NCBI RefSeq assembly: GCF_944384695.1
Contig: NZ_CALWUQ010000002.1
Location: forward strand, 1-64,000
Direction of reading: 5' to 3'
Length of the DNA: 64,000 bases
Source: an uncultured Agathobaculum sp.
Lineage (GTDB): Bacteria; Bacillota; Clostridia; Oscillospirales; Butyricicoccaceae
The notes below the pieces were generated by a model. The model worked only from the letters and a program-made list of their open reading frames with translations. It did not search any database and was not told where the DNA came from. Made by a program: the position numbers and the translations under genes. Shown here one piece after another: positions 50,901 through 59,885 of the stretch (its first letter is position 1; each line of letters starts with the position of its first letter).

Positions 50901-51262
50901 TGCTGGCGCGTTTTGAGGATGTGGATACATCGGTCGGAGAAAACTGGTATGCAGCCGGACAACAGTGGGCAATGGAAAATGGTGTCTCCGATGGCAGCAA
51001 TCCAATGGGTTCGCTTACCCGCGAGCAACTGGTGACTATGTTGCACCGCTATGCGGGCGAGCCTGCCGTGGGCGAAACACTGGATGGATATGTGGATAGT
51101 GACAGCGTCAGCGCTTATGCGCAGCAGGCGATGGATTGGGCAGTCAATGAAGGCATCATCACCGGCTACACCACGACCACACTCCACCCGAAAGAAGAGG
51201 CTACCCGTGCGCAGGTAGCAACCATCCTGATGCGTTTTGTGGAAAATATTGCAGCATCCTGA
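47996..51262 (+). CDS. Large SLH-domain surface protein with repeat region
   Basis: The product has 1088 residues. A signal peptide (MKKRVISLLMALALTVGLL, cut after ALA) is followed by SLH-like repeats (to about 150 and 265-430). Next come an uncertain middle domain and a Listeria-type bacterial repeat (GGTVTADKTMAQFGETVTLT to MMPDGDVTISATF near 577-640). Then there is an Asp-rich tandem repeat of 14 residues (649-704), a Thr-rich stretch near 735-815 with TTNADGSTTTTV-type motifs, and three C-terminal SLH repeats (FADVPETYWGADAVAFATSR onward). It should be anchored by SLH domains at both ends of the molecule. No enzymatic motif is seen. Monocistronic; a terminator follows at 51337. Confidence 0.88.
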   Translation: MKKRVISLLMALALTVGLLPTSALAAGTTNWAQSAVDALNAIYGSSIFSADDTAEMSEKDTVDLLEKMGCTTDVVLDNGTSGAQLTRGKACEVLADVFDLPVDTAANQTAIDYLYSRSIINGTVNGLEADGAVSKAAFAALTYRVLNAVGGGMGSDTDLVPGSDAYFAWMYLAARKCVPVDVYPNAAQTAIQDVTMNIEFQDEYGDWVGEEKTGQDLWNAWIGKLANLHYAGAFQADYPGGSTNLLAAVVTIVDEYIAQGGSKTIFSDVSAESSFYDGVMYLFDRGIVTGEGDGTFSAARETTRNEFAVLLYRNAGRPDAAGNTDIEKAQAYVTAPEQGYMTPVAGDDTWWSAAITRQEAIVAVMKACADDTAIAQANTAVLERFSDADSVSQAAKPYVAYAVSIGLVSGTTDAAINPSGTVNRGTAGVLLYRTLLGVDKTKMKDYADNAAYVLSDEAAATLSLPVNRIDAVAVSIVSKTLTLREDWRLTENLDLKVPEGTALVINGDGHHIYEMGGMLQNSGKGTVMFADGTILYPAGGTPEGITVNGIWDTEESNALLVERKPKEHRITVAPVTGGTVTADKTMAQFGETVTLTITPDDGYEMEKVVINDGMITLHDNQFMMPDGDVTISATFAEIPAIDDDNASDDNNGATDGSDVPDDDNGGATDDSDVPDNDNGGATDDSDAPDNDNGGATDDNDASDENNSDATGGSGATGGGGSIGGGGVSAPTNGTTTNADGSTTTTVTNPTTGTVTETTQYPDGSSKVVATQKDGTVTTTTTDTDGNKTEVVENTDGSGRTVITNANGATSTTTVSESGRVECAVQLPESMVSAAANRGEVVALPMPAVPVTTNQADAPIVTVALSGDSAKVEIPVRNVTAGTVAVRVKADGTEEIVKTSVPTDNGVVVTLSDGDTVRIVDNSKAFADVPETYWGADAVAFATSRELFAGTSSMTFAPETPMTRAMILTVLARFEDVDTSVGENWYAAGQQWAMENGVSDGSNPMGSLTREQLVTMLHRYAGEPAVGETLDGYVDSDSVSAYAQQAMDWAVNEGIITGYTTTTLHPKEEATRAQVATILMRFVENIAAS
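49940..50107 (+). repeat. Four 42-bp tandem repeats in the SLH protein gene
   Basis: Units of 42 bp encode 14 residues of the form DNGGATDDSDVPDN, nearly identical in the second and third copies. The unit resembles calcium-binding Asp-rich linkers. The copy number probably varies between strains. Confidence 0.85.
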
Positions 51263-51336
51263 GCAGGTAAAGGTATCGCCAAATATTCATAGGCATAGGA
51301 TATCAAGAAACTGATAAATAAAAATAGCAAAAGTAT

Positions 51337-51380
51337 AATCCGCACGTTGGAAACGGTAGTATGTTTCCAATGTGCGGATT
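51337..51380 (+). terminator. Terminator of the SLH protein gene
   Basis: AATCCGCAC, GTTGGAAAC pairs with GTTTCCAA, TGTGCGGATT, an almost uninterrupted 17-bp stem, followed by GTTTAT. The following stretch to the flagellin leader (51381-52179) shows no convincing gene; short ORFs there have no ribosome-binding site. Confidence 0.75.
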
Positions 51381-52179
51381 GTTTATACGAAAAATGCGCA
51401 GCTTTAGCAGTCGGGTAGTACTGGAGATGCTGGGCGGAACTTTTTGTCCGTCTATAGTTGACGCATATGACTGTTCTCAGATGGGGTTCAAGTGGAACGC
51501 TTTTACTTATGATGGCTCGCGGTGTGTTTTGCTCTGCTCTAAGGGGAAGGGGGGGTATACAGCGGCGACAGTGGTCTGTTCGGAAAGTATTGGGCAAACA
51601 GAAAAGACTGCGATGTCTGTCCCGTGCAGAAAAGTGCCTGCGCCAATCAGGTAGGTAAGATGCCAGAAAGTTGATGGATAGCTGCTTCAAATCATCCGTC
51701 CAGCGGCATCTATCCAGATGGAAGGAAGCGGTATACCGAGAGACTCTGAATCTACGGTAGATAAGGTGCGAGGGTATCTTTAATAGAGTCATAAATTGAC
51801 ACGTATTTTGCGACGAGGAATAAAATGCTCCAAAAAAAGTTAAGCGGTGCTGCCTTAAATATGATGGAATTGCTGCGAAGTGAAGGTGATTATGATGGGT
51901 AGCTGTTTAGTGTATTCAATTGGCTTTTACAATCCACCAAAAATTTTTCTTAAAAGACTTAACTTTTTCTGAGACACGCCGAAAAAACTAATAGTAAGTG
52001 AAAAACATAGAAAATATAAGCAGTATTCAATGCAGGATGATATTGTTGCTATATTATATCGGGAGAGGTTATGAAGTCAGCGTTTTGTGCCTTGTACCCC
52101 TATTGTTTGCAACTTTCCTGAGAGTTTAACGTCATTTTGTTTTCATCCGGCCGACGGGTCGGTTGAAATATAGTTCACG

Positions 52180-52225
52180 CGCCAAATGATTTCGGGCAGT
52201 TCGGCCGAATGTCCGAAATTTGGCG
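52180..52225 (+). promoter_or_regulatory. Leader hairpin of the flagellin gene
   Basis: CGCCAAA...TTTCGG pairs with CCGAAATTTGGCG around an inner TTCGGCCGAA palindrome, 71 nt before the ATG. It may stabilise the abundant flagellin mRNA or serve a translational regulator such as CsrA, but no regulator is seen here. Confidence 0.55.
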
Positions 52226-52295
52226 GCGCTCCACGACCTGTGCTGGGGCAAGGGAATGCCCCGTCACATTAATCAAATATAGGAGGAACCTATTT

Positions 52296-53471
52296 ATGCG
52301 TATTCAACACAATATTATGGCGATGAACGCCTACCGTAACTACTCCAACAACACCTCGGCTCTGTCCAAGAACCTGGAGAAGCTGTCTTCGGGCTACAAG
52401 ATCAACCGTGCAGGCGATGACGCTGCTGGCTTGGCTATTTCCGAGAAGATGCGTGCGCAGATCACTGGCTTGGACAAGGCGCAGGATAACGCGAAGGACG
52501 GCATCTCCCTCGTACAGACCGCTGAAGGTGCGCTGACCGAAGTGCATGACATGCTCAACCGTATGTACGAGCTGGCCAACCAGTCCGCGAACGGCACCTA
52601 CGACGGCACTGACCGTGAGCAGCTGCAGAAGGAAGTTGCTGAACTGAAGGATGAGATCGACCGCATTGCAGACTCCTCGAACTTCAATGGCATCAACCTG
52701 CTGGACGGCACGCTGGGCGGCTATGCAATGACGCAGGGCACTGCCGTTGATAACGGTATTCAGTCCATCACCGTTTCGGGTGGTAAGCTGGATGCTGCGG
52801 GTACGTTCACTGCAAATATTGACGCTGCTGGTAAGATTACCCTGAGCGGTCCCGGTTCGGGCAGCGGTGTAACATGGGTTGCTATCGGCACAGATACGCT
52901 TTCCGGCAAAAACGGCGGCAATATCACCTTTGAGGCGCAGCTGGTCGGTACTGCTACGCAGGATGCTGCTGACGTTTACGAGGGTATGACTGTTACCGTT
53001 ACCGTTGCGGAAGCAGACGATGCCGGCGACTATGCTACCACTGCGTTCACCGCCAGTGCTGCAACCGGCGCGCAAGGCCTGACCCTGCAAATCGGCGATA
53101 CCAGCGCAAAGTACAACCAGTTGAATGTTGCGGTGCAGGATATGCACGTTGAGTCTCTCAATATTGACGACATCAACATCGGCACACAGGATGGTGCGCA
53201 GGAGGCAATTGCAAAGATCAAGAATGCGATCAATACGGTATCGAGTGTCCGTGGTACTTTGGGTGCAACCCAGAACCGTCTGGATCATACCATCAACAAC
53301 CTGTCCGTAATGCAGGAGAACATTCAGGATGCTGAGTCTTCTATCCGCGACACGGATGTAGCTGATGAGATGATGGCTTATACCAAGAACAATATCCTGA
53401 TCCAGTCTGCACAGGCAATGCTGGCGCAGGCAAATCAGGTACCGCAGGGCGTTCTGCAGCTCCTGCAGTAA
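52296..53471 (+). CDS. Flagellin
   Basis: The product has 391 residues. The conserved N-terminus (MRIQHNIMAMNAYRNYSNNT, then SALSKNLEKLSSGYKINRAG, DDAAGLAISEKMRAQITGLD) and C-terminus (NRLDHTINNLSVMQENIQDA, SSIRDTDVADEMMAY, ... QVPQGVLQLLQ) pair to form the filament core. The central part (about 150-290) is variable and exposed, and rich in Thr and Ser suitable for O-glycosylation. It is made in large amounts: AGGAGG lies 8-9 nt before the ATG. The downstream glycosyltransferases probably modify it. Confidence 0.98.
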   Translation: MRIQHNIMAMNAYRNYSNNTSALSKNLEKLSSGYKINRAGDDAAGLAISEKMRAQITGLDKAQDNAKDGISLVQTAEGALTEVHDMLNRMYELANQSANGTYDGTDREQLQKEVAELKDEIDRIADSSNFNGINLLDGTLGGYAMTQGTAVDNGIQSITVSGGKLDAAGTFTANIDAAGKITLSGPGSGSGVTWVAIGTDTLSGKNGGNITFEAQLVGTATQDAADVYEGMTVTVTVAEADDAGDYATTAFTASAATGAQGLTLQIGDTSAKYNQLNVAVQDMHVESLNIDDINIGTQDGAQEAIAKIKNAINTVSSVRGTLGATQNRLDHTINNLSVMQENIQDAESSIRDTDVADEMMAYTKNNILIQSAQAMLAQANQVPQGVLQLLQ

Positions 53472-53544
53472 TCCATGCCATAATTGGCTTCATGACAAGG
53501 AGGGGGGCGGGCTTCGTCCCGCCCTACCCTTTGTTCAAGGGTTG

Positions 53545-53573
53545 GAAAAGGAGCCCCCAGTGGGGCTCCTTTT
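53545..53573 (+). terminator. Terminator of the flagellin gene
   Basis: AAAAGGAGCCCC pairs with GGGGCTCCTTTT; a second hairpin GGCGGGC/GCCCGCC type lies at 53505-53525. Confidence 0.75.
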
Positions 53574-53611
53574 CGAATTTTTGAATTCATCTCAACAAAG
53601 GAGAAATAGAT

Positions 53612-55762
53612 ATGAATCAGCAAAAGTCCCCGTTGCTGTCCATTGGTATGATCGTAAAAAACGAAATAGATTGCTTGCAGCGGTGTTTGGAATCTTTGGC
53701 ACCCTTACGGGAAGCGATTACTTGCGAGTTGGTCATTGCAGATACCGGCTCTACCGATGGTACACGAGAGCTTGCTGCGCAATATGCAGATGTTTTATTT
53801 GATTTTCAGTGGTGCAATGATTTTTCTGCGGCACGAAATGCGGTTATGGATCGATGCACCGGCCAATGGTATCTTTCCCTGGATGCAGATGAATATTTGG
53901 ATCAGGACTTGCAACGGTTGATTGCATTTTTGAAGCAGCCGCCCCGCAATGTGTCTCTGTGCATGGTGTATCTACGCAATTACACCATCTATCACTCCAC
54001 CGAAGCATATTCCGATTTGCTTGCTTGCCGTTTGGCACGCTTGAACACCGGTGTACGCTATAGTGGCGCAATTCATGAGTATTGGCCGCTGATTGAGACC
54101 ATAAAAAGCTGTTACGTCATTGATCAGGTTGTTATTCATCATACCGGATATGCATATCCTTCCGCAGAGGCTCGCCAGAAAAAACTCAAACGTAATATGC
54201 CGCTGTTGGAAGCGGAACTGAATAAGGAACCGACCAATCTGATGCGGGTACTACAGTGCTTGGAATCGAGCTATACCGAAGAACAGGATATTCGATTTGC
54301 GCATATGGGCATGCAGTTAGTACAGCAGGATTTACCCCAAAACAAACATATTCAGGCTGCGGTCGCTCGTGCTGCAGTACAAGTCGCGCTGAATCATGAT
54401 CTGCCGGAGTTTGCTTCCTGGGCTGAAATCGCCGAAACAGAATTCCCGAATTCTATTTATACTTTAATAGATATTCCAATGTATCGCGCGGCATACGCCT
54501 ACAATCATAAGAATTATGAGGACGTTTTGCGATATTTATCGTCCTACTGGGAGGGTATCCGTCGGTTTGACGCCAAAGAGTTCGATCTTACGCCTCTGTG
54601 CTACAGCCCGGTCTACACCGCTGTAGCTGACAGACGTGAAACGGCAAAGAAAATGCAGATCGAGTCGTATCGAAATCTTGGGCAATGGATTCCCTTTATT
54701 AAGGCGCTGGATGATCGTCTGAAAGAAAAAATGACGGAAAAAACCGGTCCAGAAATCCTACGCATTATTGTTTCCTCTTGGACTCAGGTTGATCTGCGCG
54801 ACCAGATGACGCGTTTTTACCAACAGCTCCTTGCGGCCCGCAAAGAACATCCGGAATGGTGGGAAAAGTTCCAGCAGGATGGACGTGCCTATTTGGTTGC
54901 GCCTACGGACGGTTCGTTTGTGCGCCCGCTTGGGCTGTTTGCGCCGTTGGATTGTGATCTGGGCCGGGTAGCAACGATTCTGCACACAAACGATGCTGAG
55001 GAAGCGCAAACAGCGGCGCAGAGCATAGAAGATTGGGCATATGTTCCTGTGCAGACGATAATAGATTATATGGCATTCTGCCTCCCCTTCCCGGAGTCAT
55101 TCTATCAGACTTCTCTGGAACGCATGCATGGTATATCCGATATTTTGCTCAAGCAAAAGGATCTGGGTGTATCCTTGCAAATACTAAAATGGCTGCAAAC
55201 CGTACCGGTCAGCGAGTTGCCTTTGGAGCAGATTTGGCGCTATGACCTGCTCATCTGCGCGCTACACTCCATGGACTGGACAAGCAAAGATCAAGATACA
55301 GAGGAACATCGCCACAGCCTATTGCGCCTGTATTATGCTGAGACAAGTGCATTTTTGCGTTGGTACTACAATTGGAAAATCCTACAGCAGCAGACAGTTA
55401 TTGCGCTGCCAAGTGTACATCGAGCAGGGTGGCTGTTTATGGAAATATGGGAATCGCTTAAAAAACGAGACTTTTCTAATTGTATTCGTTTGTTGCGTAC
55501 ATTATTGCATGTGTATCCTTTGTTGAACGAAATGGTTCGATATATGTTGGATGAAGTGGCGCGTGTAGAACAACAGAGAGAAAAAATCAAGGATGCACCA
55601 GCGGAACTTCTGGAGTTGGCTGAAAAAATTCGTACTACTTTGGCTCAGTATCCTTCTGATGACCCTGCTGTGGCTACTTTGAAGCAGAGTGAAGTCTATA
55701 AGAAGGTAGCCTATCTGATTGAAGGTATGGATGTTCCTGTTTGGGGCGATTTCCCGCAATAA
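53612..55762 (+). CDS. GT2-family glycosyltransferase with long C-terminal helical region
   Basis: The product has 716 residues. Residues 8-235 form a GT-A fold like SunS/WaaE-type transferases: LSIGMIVKNEIDCLQRCLES near 9-28, IADTGSTDGTRELA near 41-54, the metal-binding DADEYLDQD near 91-99, and AIHEYWP near 150-156. Residues 240-716 look helical and TPR-like (EEQDIRFAHMGMQLVQQDLP and similar), a layout seen in transferases that modify flagellin or bacteriocin. It is the first gene after flagellin, 40 nt past its terminator, so I infer it adds the first sugar to flagellin. No signal or membrane segment. Start ATG 53612 after AAAGGAG. Confidence 0.85.
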   Translation: MNQQKSPLLSIGMIVKNEIDCLQRCLESLAPLREAITCELVIADTGSTDGTRELAAQYADVLFDFQWCNDFSAARNAVMDRCTGQWYLSLDADEYLDQDLQRLIAFLKQPPRNVSLCMVYLRNYTIYHSTEAYSDLLACRLARLNTGVRYSGAIHEYWPLIETIKSCYVIDQVVIHHTGYAYPSAEARQKKLKRNMPLLEAELNKEPTNLMRVLQCLESSYTEEQDIRFAHMGMQLVQQDLPQNKHIQAAVARAAVQVALNHDLPEFASWAEIAETEFPNSIYTLIDIPMYRAAYAYNHKNYEDVLRYLSSYWEGIRRFDAKEFDLTPLCYSPVYTAVADRRETAKKMQIESYRNLGQWIPFIKALDDRLKEKMTEKTGPEILRIIVSSWTQVDLRDQMTRFYQQLLAARKEHPEWWEKFQQDGRAYLVAPTDGSFVRPLGLFAPLDCDLGRVATILHTNDAEEAQTAAQSIEDWAYVPVQTIIDYMAFCLPFPESFYQTSLERMHGISDILLKQKDLGVSLQILKWLQTVPVSELPLEQIWRYDLLICALHSMDWTSKDQDTEEHRHSLLRLYYAETSAFLRWYYNWKILQQQTVIALPSVHRAGWLFMEIWESLKKRDFSNCIRLLRTLLHVYPLLNEMVRYMLDEVARVEQQREKIKDAPAELLELAEKIRTTLAQYPSDDPAVATLKQSEVYKKVAYLIEGMDVPVWGDFPQ

Positions 55763-55780
55763 AGAGGAGGGAGTTATTTC

Positions 55781-56569
55781 ATGAAAGTGGTCATTTTAGC
55801 TGGCGGTCTGGGTACCCGCATCAGTGAGGAGAGTCATTTAAAGCCCAAGCCTATGATTGCTATCGGTGACCAGCCTATTCTGTGGCACATCATGAAGTAT
55901 TACTCCTGTTTCGGCTTTCAGGATTTTGTGATCTGCTGCGGCTACAAGGGCTATATTATCAAGGAGTACTTTGCTGATTACTATCTCCATCGTTCTGATG
56001 TAACTTTTGATTTCTCCGCAGAAAATCGCATGACAGTTCATTGTAATGTAGCTGAACCGTGGCGTGTAACGATCGTTGATACAGGGTTAAATACTCAAAC
56101 AGGTGCGCGAATCAAGCGTGTCCAGAGGTATATTGGAGACGAACCCTTTATGCTCACCTATGGCGACGGCGTAAGCGACGTGGATTTGAACGCTCTGTTG
56201 AATCAGCATCGACAGAGCGGGAAAGTTGTAACACTCACCGGTATCCAGCCAGGCGGTCGGTTTGGTGTGTTGGATCTGGATGAGAAGAGCAATACTGTAA
56301 TTGGCTTTCGGGAAAAGGCAAAAGAAGATGGCGGTTGGATAAATGGCGGCTTCATGGTCGCTCAACCGGAGTTGTTTGATTATTTAAGTGCCGAAGAATC
56401 TTGTGTGCTGGAACGTGCACCATTGGAAACTTTAGCCAAAGATGGTAAACTCGGCATTTATAAGCATCACGACTTTTGGCAATGCATGGATACGCAACGC
56501 GACAAAAACTATTTGGAAGATCTGCTTAGTCATGATCATGCTCCGTGGAAAATTTGGGATGCGCTTTGA
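55781..56569 (+). CDS. rfbF: Glucose-1-phosphate cytidylyltransferase
   Basis: The product has 262 residues, the standard length. The nucleotide-binding start is KVVILAGGLGTRISEESHLK, with PKPMIAIGDQPILWHIMKYY following, then MLTYGDGVSDVDLNALLNQH near 126-145 and GFREKAKEDGGWINGGFMVA near 177-196. It makes CDP-glucose from CTP and glucose-1-phosphate, the first step for CDP-linked deoxysugars such as abequose, tyvelose and yersiniose. The next enzyme of that route, CDP-glucose 4,6-dehydratase, is not in the window. The gene follows the glycosyltransferase by 18 nt. Confidence 0.95.
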   Translation: MKVVILAGGLGTRISEESHLKPKPMIAIGDQPILWHIMKYYSCFGFQDFVICCGYKGYIIKEYFADYYLHRSDVTFDFSAENRMTVHCNVAEPWRVTIVDTGLNTQTGARIKRVQRYIGDEPFMLTYGDGVSDVDLNALLNQHRQSGKVVTLTGIQPGGRFGVLDLDEKSNTVIGFREKAKEDGGWINGGFMVAQPELFDYLSAEESCVLERAPLETLAKDGKLGIYKHHDFWQCMDTQRDKNYLEDLLSHDHAPWKIWDAL

Positions 56570-56641
56570 TGGTTTACACTTACCTGTCCCAACTGCGCAG
56601 CATAATGTTAATTCACATTACTACACAGGAGGACGCTTAAC

Positions 56642-58924
56642 GTGGAGAACACGAATGACATATACCAAAAAGCACTTTCCAAAATTGATAAGTTGCTTGA
56701 CAAAAAGCAATATCAAGCTTCTGCACGCATGCTAAATGATTTGTATCGGTTTAAACCAGTACGTTTGACTTGGTTTGTTCGGAAAGCCCGCTTAGCCTGG
56801 ATCACGGACGGGATCGAGGCTGCACGTGAAGTATTGAAAAACAAATTCACTCTGAATTATTGCTATGAAGGTATTCCAGAGGCGCTTGCACTTCTGATAG
56901 AAATGCAAACCGAACAAGGAGCTGCGTTAGAGGCAGAACGCATTTCTTGTGCATCAGATCTTGTGCAAAATTTGGGTTCACCGCAAACGATCTATCATAA
57001 ACTTCAAGGAGAACTTGAGGTGACTGGCAAATCCTTTTGGGAATCCGGCTCTCCGGCACATGCGACTGCACTTTGGAGAAATTCCTATATTGTCTCTGAT
57101 GCTATTTCAACAATCGTAATAAAGCAGTATCTAAAAAAATGTTGCTCCATAGATACCGACGATTTATTATGGGCATCAGATTGTCCTAACATCCAGTATG
57201 TTCGGGAGCGGGTCGAGGAGGAAAACGGCTCATTCATCATTATGGCTGAGGAAGAGAACAAATGGCAGTCAGCGGCCTTAGCCAAAATGTTAGCTGCGTT
57301 GGGGAAGTGTGTATATTTATTGCAGCCTCCATGCCGCTTTGACGGCACGGATCACGCATTTTTTAATGAAAGCGCTCAAGCCTGCATCAACAATTTGCAA
57401 AAGCATCAACAAGTCTTTATTATTAATACATCCTCCATTCTTCAGGACGGACAAGAATTTGTTAATCGCTTTCTCATTATTCAAGAGTTAATCAAAAATG
57501 GCGGAAAGCTATTTACCGTATTGAGCAGCGGTTGTCTAATGGACGATGTGGCATTAGAGGGCGAAATGCGCAAGCATTTTGAACGGTTTAATTTACAGCT
57601 TGGCGATATATTTGAAACGAATTTCTCTGCCGGATGGGTTGGAAATTATCTCCATTATATTCAGAACATTTATGGTTTTGATGTAAATGCGTCTCTTAAC
57701 GCTCCGGCTATCTACAAATTTTCCATCGTAATCCCCGCAAGGAATTCTGCAGCTACTCTTCGGTGTACGCTGCAAACCTGTTTGGACCAAGATTTTCCGA
57801 CTGATGCATATGAAATTGTGATTAGCGACAATTCCACGGATAATAATCGGTCTATTTACAATTTATGCAAAGAGCTATCCGATCCTCGTATCCGCTATAT
57901 CAAACCGCATCGCCCACTTCAATTGGCCAAAAGTTTTGAGTTCGCATATCTGCATACTCGAGGCGAATTTGTTCTGTCGTTAGGATCTGATGATGGATTA
58001 CTCCCTTGGGCACTGCGCACACTTGATAAGGTCAGACAACAGTTTCCAAACGAGAATATTATTCAATGGGAGCGCGGCTTCTATGCCTGGCCCGGTTTTA
58101 ATGGTGGGCAAGAAAATCAATTTATTATTCCTCGCCGCTATAAAAAGCAACCTATCATTCGGCATGTGCCTTGTAACAATTATTTACAAGCTCTGGCACA
58201 CAATGCACAGAACGTGTATGCCCTTCCCTTGCTCTATATCAATTCCGGTTTCCGAAGAACATATATGAAAGTTCTTTTGGAGAAGACCGGACGAATATGG
58301 GACAGTCCATGTCAGGATATTTATACCGGCATAGTAAATATTTTAATTAATCCTACGATTTTATCACTAACCTATCCGCTTAGCATCGCAGGTATGTCGG
58401 CTGGTTCTATCGGTACTATCGAAACCAGTAATAAAGCCGATCCTAACATCAGATCTGCTTTGGAAGTCTCAATAAAAGGTATGGCTATAAGTTGCAGCAC
58501 TTTATCGCTACCCGAAAAGCTGGTTGCAGAGGGGAAAACAGATATTGCGCTGATTGCCCGTTATCTTTACCGTTGCGCGGCTAGAGGTCTCATCAGATTA
58601 GATGAAATTACAAGGGTGTTTGATACGAAAATGCTCTTCCAACGCATGGTCTCTAGTTGCTCACCCTTACACGATCAGAGCGAAGCATATTTTCGTACGC
58701 TACTCTATACTGCATCCATGCATGGTGAAGCCTTTCTTAGTTGGTTTGACCAAAAGGTCTTTTCCCCAGCAATGATTCCAACTCTATATGGAGAAATGAG
58801 GATACCGAAGTATCAAGAGGGCCCAACTTCAACAGGTGGAGAAGTGCTGGACGCATCAAAATATGGTGTTGAGAATATTGCCCAAGCTGTCGACCTTTTT
58901 GTACAGCGTTCTGGTCTATCATAA
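56642..58924 (+). CDS. GT2-family glycosyltransferase with long N-terminal extension
   Basis: The product has 760 residues, starting at GTG 56642 with AGGAGG 9 nt upstream. The N-terminal 350 residues are helical and TPR-like (YQKALSKIDKLLDKKQYQAS) with a Rossmann-like middle. The GT-A domain begins near 360 (FSIVIPARNSAATLRCTLQT), continues EIVISDNSTDNN and SLGSDDGLLPWALRTLD (DxD motif near 447-449), and the last 200 residues are of unclear function. It probably adds a further sugar to the flagellin glycan or builds a saccharide. It lies in the same direction as its neighbours, 72 nt after rfbF. Confidence 0.83.
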   Translation: MENTNDIYQKALSKIDKLLDKKQYQASARMLNDLYRFKPVRLTWFVRKARLAWITDGIEAAREVLKNKFTLNYCYEGIPEALALLIEMQTEQGAALEAERISCASDLVQNLGSPQTIYHKLQGELEVTGKSFWESGSPAHATALWRNSYIVSDAISTIVIKQYLKKCCSIDTDDLLWASDCPNIQYVRERVEEENGSFIIMAEEENKWQSAALAKMLAALGKCVYLLQPPCRFDGTDHAFFNESAQACINNLQKHQQVFIINTSSILQDGQEFVNRFLIIQELIKNGGKLFTVLSSGCLMDDVALEGEMRKHFERFNLQLGDIFETNFSAGWVGNYLHYIQNIYGFDVNASLNAPAIYKFSIVIPARNSAATLRCTLQTCLDQDFPTDAYEIVISDNSTDNNRSIYNLCKELSDPRIRYIKPHRPLQLAKSFEFAYLHTRGEFVLSLGSDDGLLPWALRTLDKVRQQFPNENIIQWERGFYAWPGFNGGQENQFIIPRRYKKQPIIRHVPCNNYLQALAHNAQNVYALPLLYINSGFRRTYMKVLLEKTGRIWDSPCQDIYTGIVNILINPTILSLTYPLSIAGMSAGSIGTIETSNKADPNIRSALEVSIKGMAISCSTLSLPEKLVAEGKTDIALIARYLYRCAARGLIRLDEITRVFDTKMLFQRMVSSCSPLHDQSEAYFRTLLYTASMHGEAFLSWFDQKVFSPAMIPTLYGEMRIPKYQEGPTSTGGEVLDASKYGVENIAQAVDLFVQRSGLS

Positions 58925-59057
58925 CCCCTCAGTATAGCCATTTTTATTGCGTAGTTTAATGATCCCGATGGTCTGTAAATAAAGATTTGGACCTTGCACA
59001 AACTGTAAACAAAAAATTGATCTGACTGCGTACTGTACGACAGAAAGGATAGTAAGT

Positions 59058-59882
59058 ATGAGCGTTTTTATTATTGGAGAAGTTGGTATTAACCATAATG
59101 GAGATTTAGCGCTTGCTAAAAAACTGATCGACATTGCCGCTGATGCCGGATGTGACGCTGTCAAATTTCAAAAGCGCACTATAGAAAAAGTGTATTCAAA
59201 GGAGATGCTGGACTCTCCTCGAGAGAGTCCATGGGGACATACCCAGCGGGAGCAAAAAGAAGGTCTGGAATTTGGAAAGAGCGATTACGATGTGATTGAT
59301 GCTTACTGCCACGAAAAAGGAATGGCTTGGTCAGCATCCGCTTGGGATGTGGATTCTCAGCGTTTTTTACAGCAATATGATCTTTGTTTCAACAAAGTAG
59401 CATCTGCCATGCTGACACAAGACGATCTTCTGCAAACTATTGCTGCAGAGAAACGCCATACCTATATTTCCACCGGTATGTCCACCATGGCTGAAATCGA
59501 TCATGCAGTAGATATTTTCCGCAAATATGATTGCCCCTTTACTTTGATGCATTGCAACAGCACCTATCCTATGGCTGAAACCGACGCCAATCTTCGTATG
59601 ATCTCCACACTGAAGGAGCGTTATCAATGCGAAGTTGGCTACAGCGGACATGAAACCGGCATCCTTGTCAGTTTGCTGGCAGTTGCTGCTGGTGCAACAT
59701 CTATTGAACGGCACATTACGTTAGATCGTTCTATGTATGGTTCTGATCAAAAAGCATCCATTGAGCCGAACGAATTGAAGGAATTAGTCCAGAAAATTCG
59801 CTTGACAGAAGCAATCATGGGAACAGGCAACAAAATATTGTCCGATGCTGAGTTGGCAGTGAGAAAAAAACTAAGGGGATAA
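59058..59882 (+). CDS. NeuB-family PEP-condensing synthase lacking the SAF domain
   Basis: The product has 274 residues. It has the NeuB TIM barrel: FIIGEVGINHNGDLALAKKL near 4-23, CDAVKFQKRTIEKVYSKEML near 33-52, YISTGMSTMAEIDHAVDIF near 135-153, LMHCNSTYPM near 160-169, EVGYSGHETGI and IERHITLDRSMYGSDQKASI. NeuB, PseI and LegI condense PEP with an N-acyl sugar to give nonulosonic acids, and normally have a C-terminal SAF (antifreeze-like) domain of about 70 residues. Here the protein stops after the barrel. Substrate is therefore uncertain. Sits 3 nt before the HAD-GmhA fusion gene. Confidence 0.88.
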   Translation: MSVFIIGEVGINHNGDLALAKKLIDIAADAGCDAVKFQKRTIEKVYSKEMLDSPRESPWGHTQREQKEGLEFGKSDYDVIDAYCHEKGMAWSASAWDVDSQRFLQQYDLCFNKVASAMLTQDDLLQTIAAEKRHTYISTGMSTMAEIDHAVDIFRKYDCPFTLMHCNSTYPMAETDANLRMISTLKERYQCEVGYSGHETGILVSLLAVAAGATSIERHITLDRSMYGSDQKASIEPNELKELVQKIRLTEAIMGTGNKILSDAELAVRKKLRG

Positions 59883-59885
59883 AAT

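Noticed and set aside
51361-51654. A 97-residue plus-strand ORF in the gap before flagellin
   Set aside because: No ribosome-binding site, and its first part is the terminator hairpin of the SLH gene; low-quality composition.
52120-52160. A sigma-28 (FliA/SigD) promoter before flagellin
   Set aside because: GGCCGACGGG resembles a -10 GCCGATAA-type box, but no TAAA sits 15 nt upstream; the fit is too weak to call.
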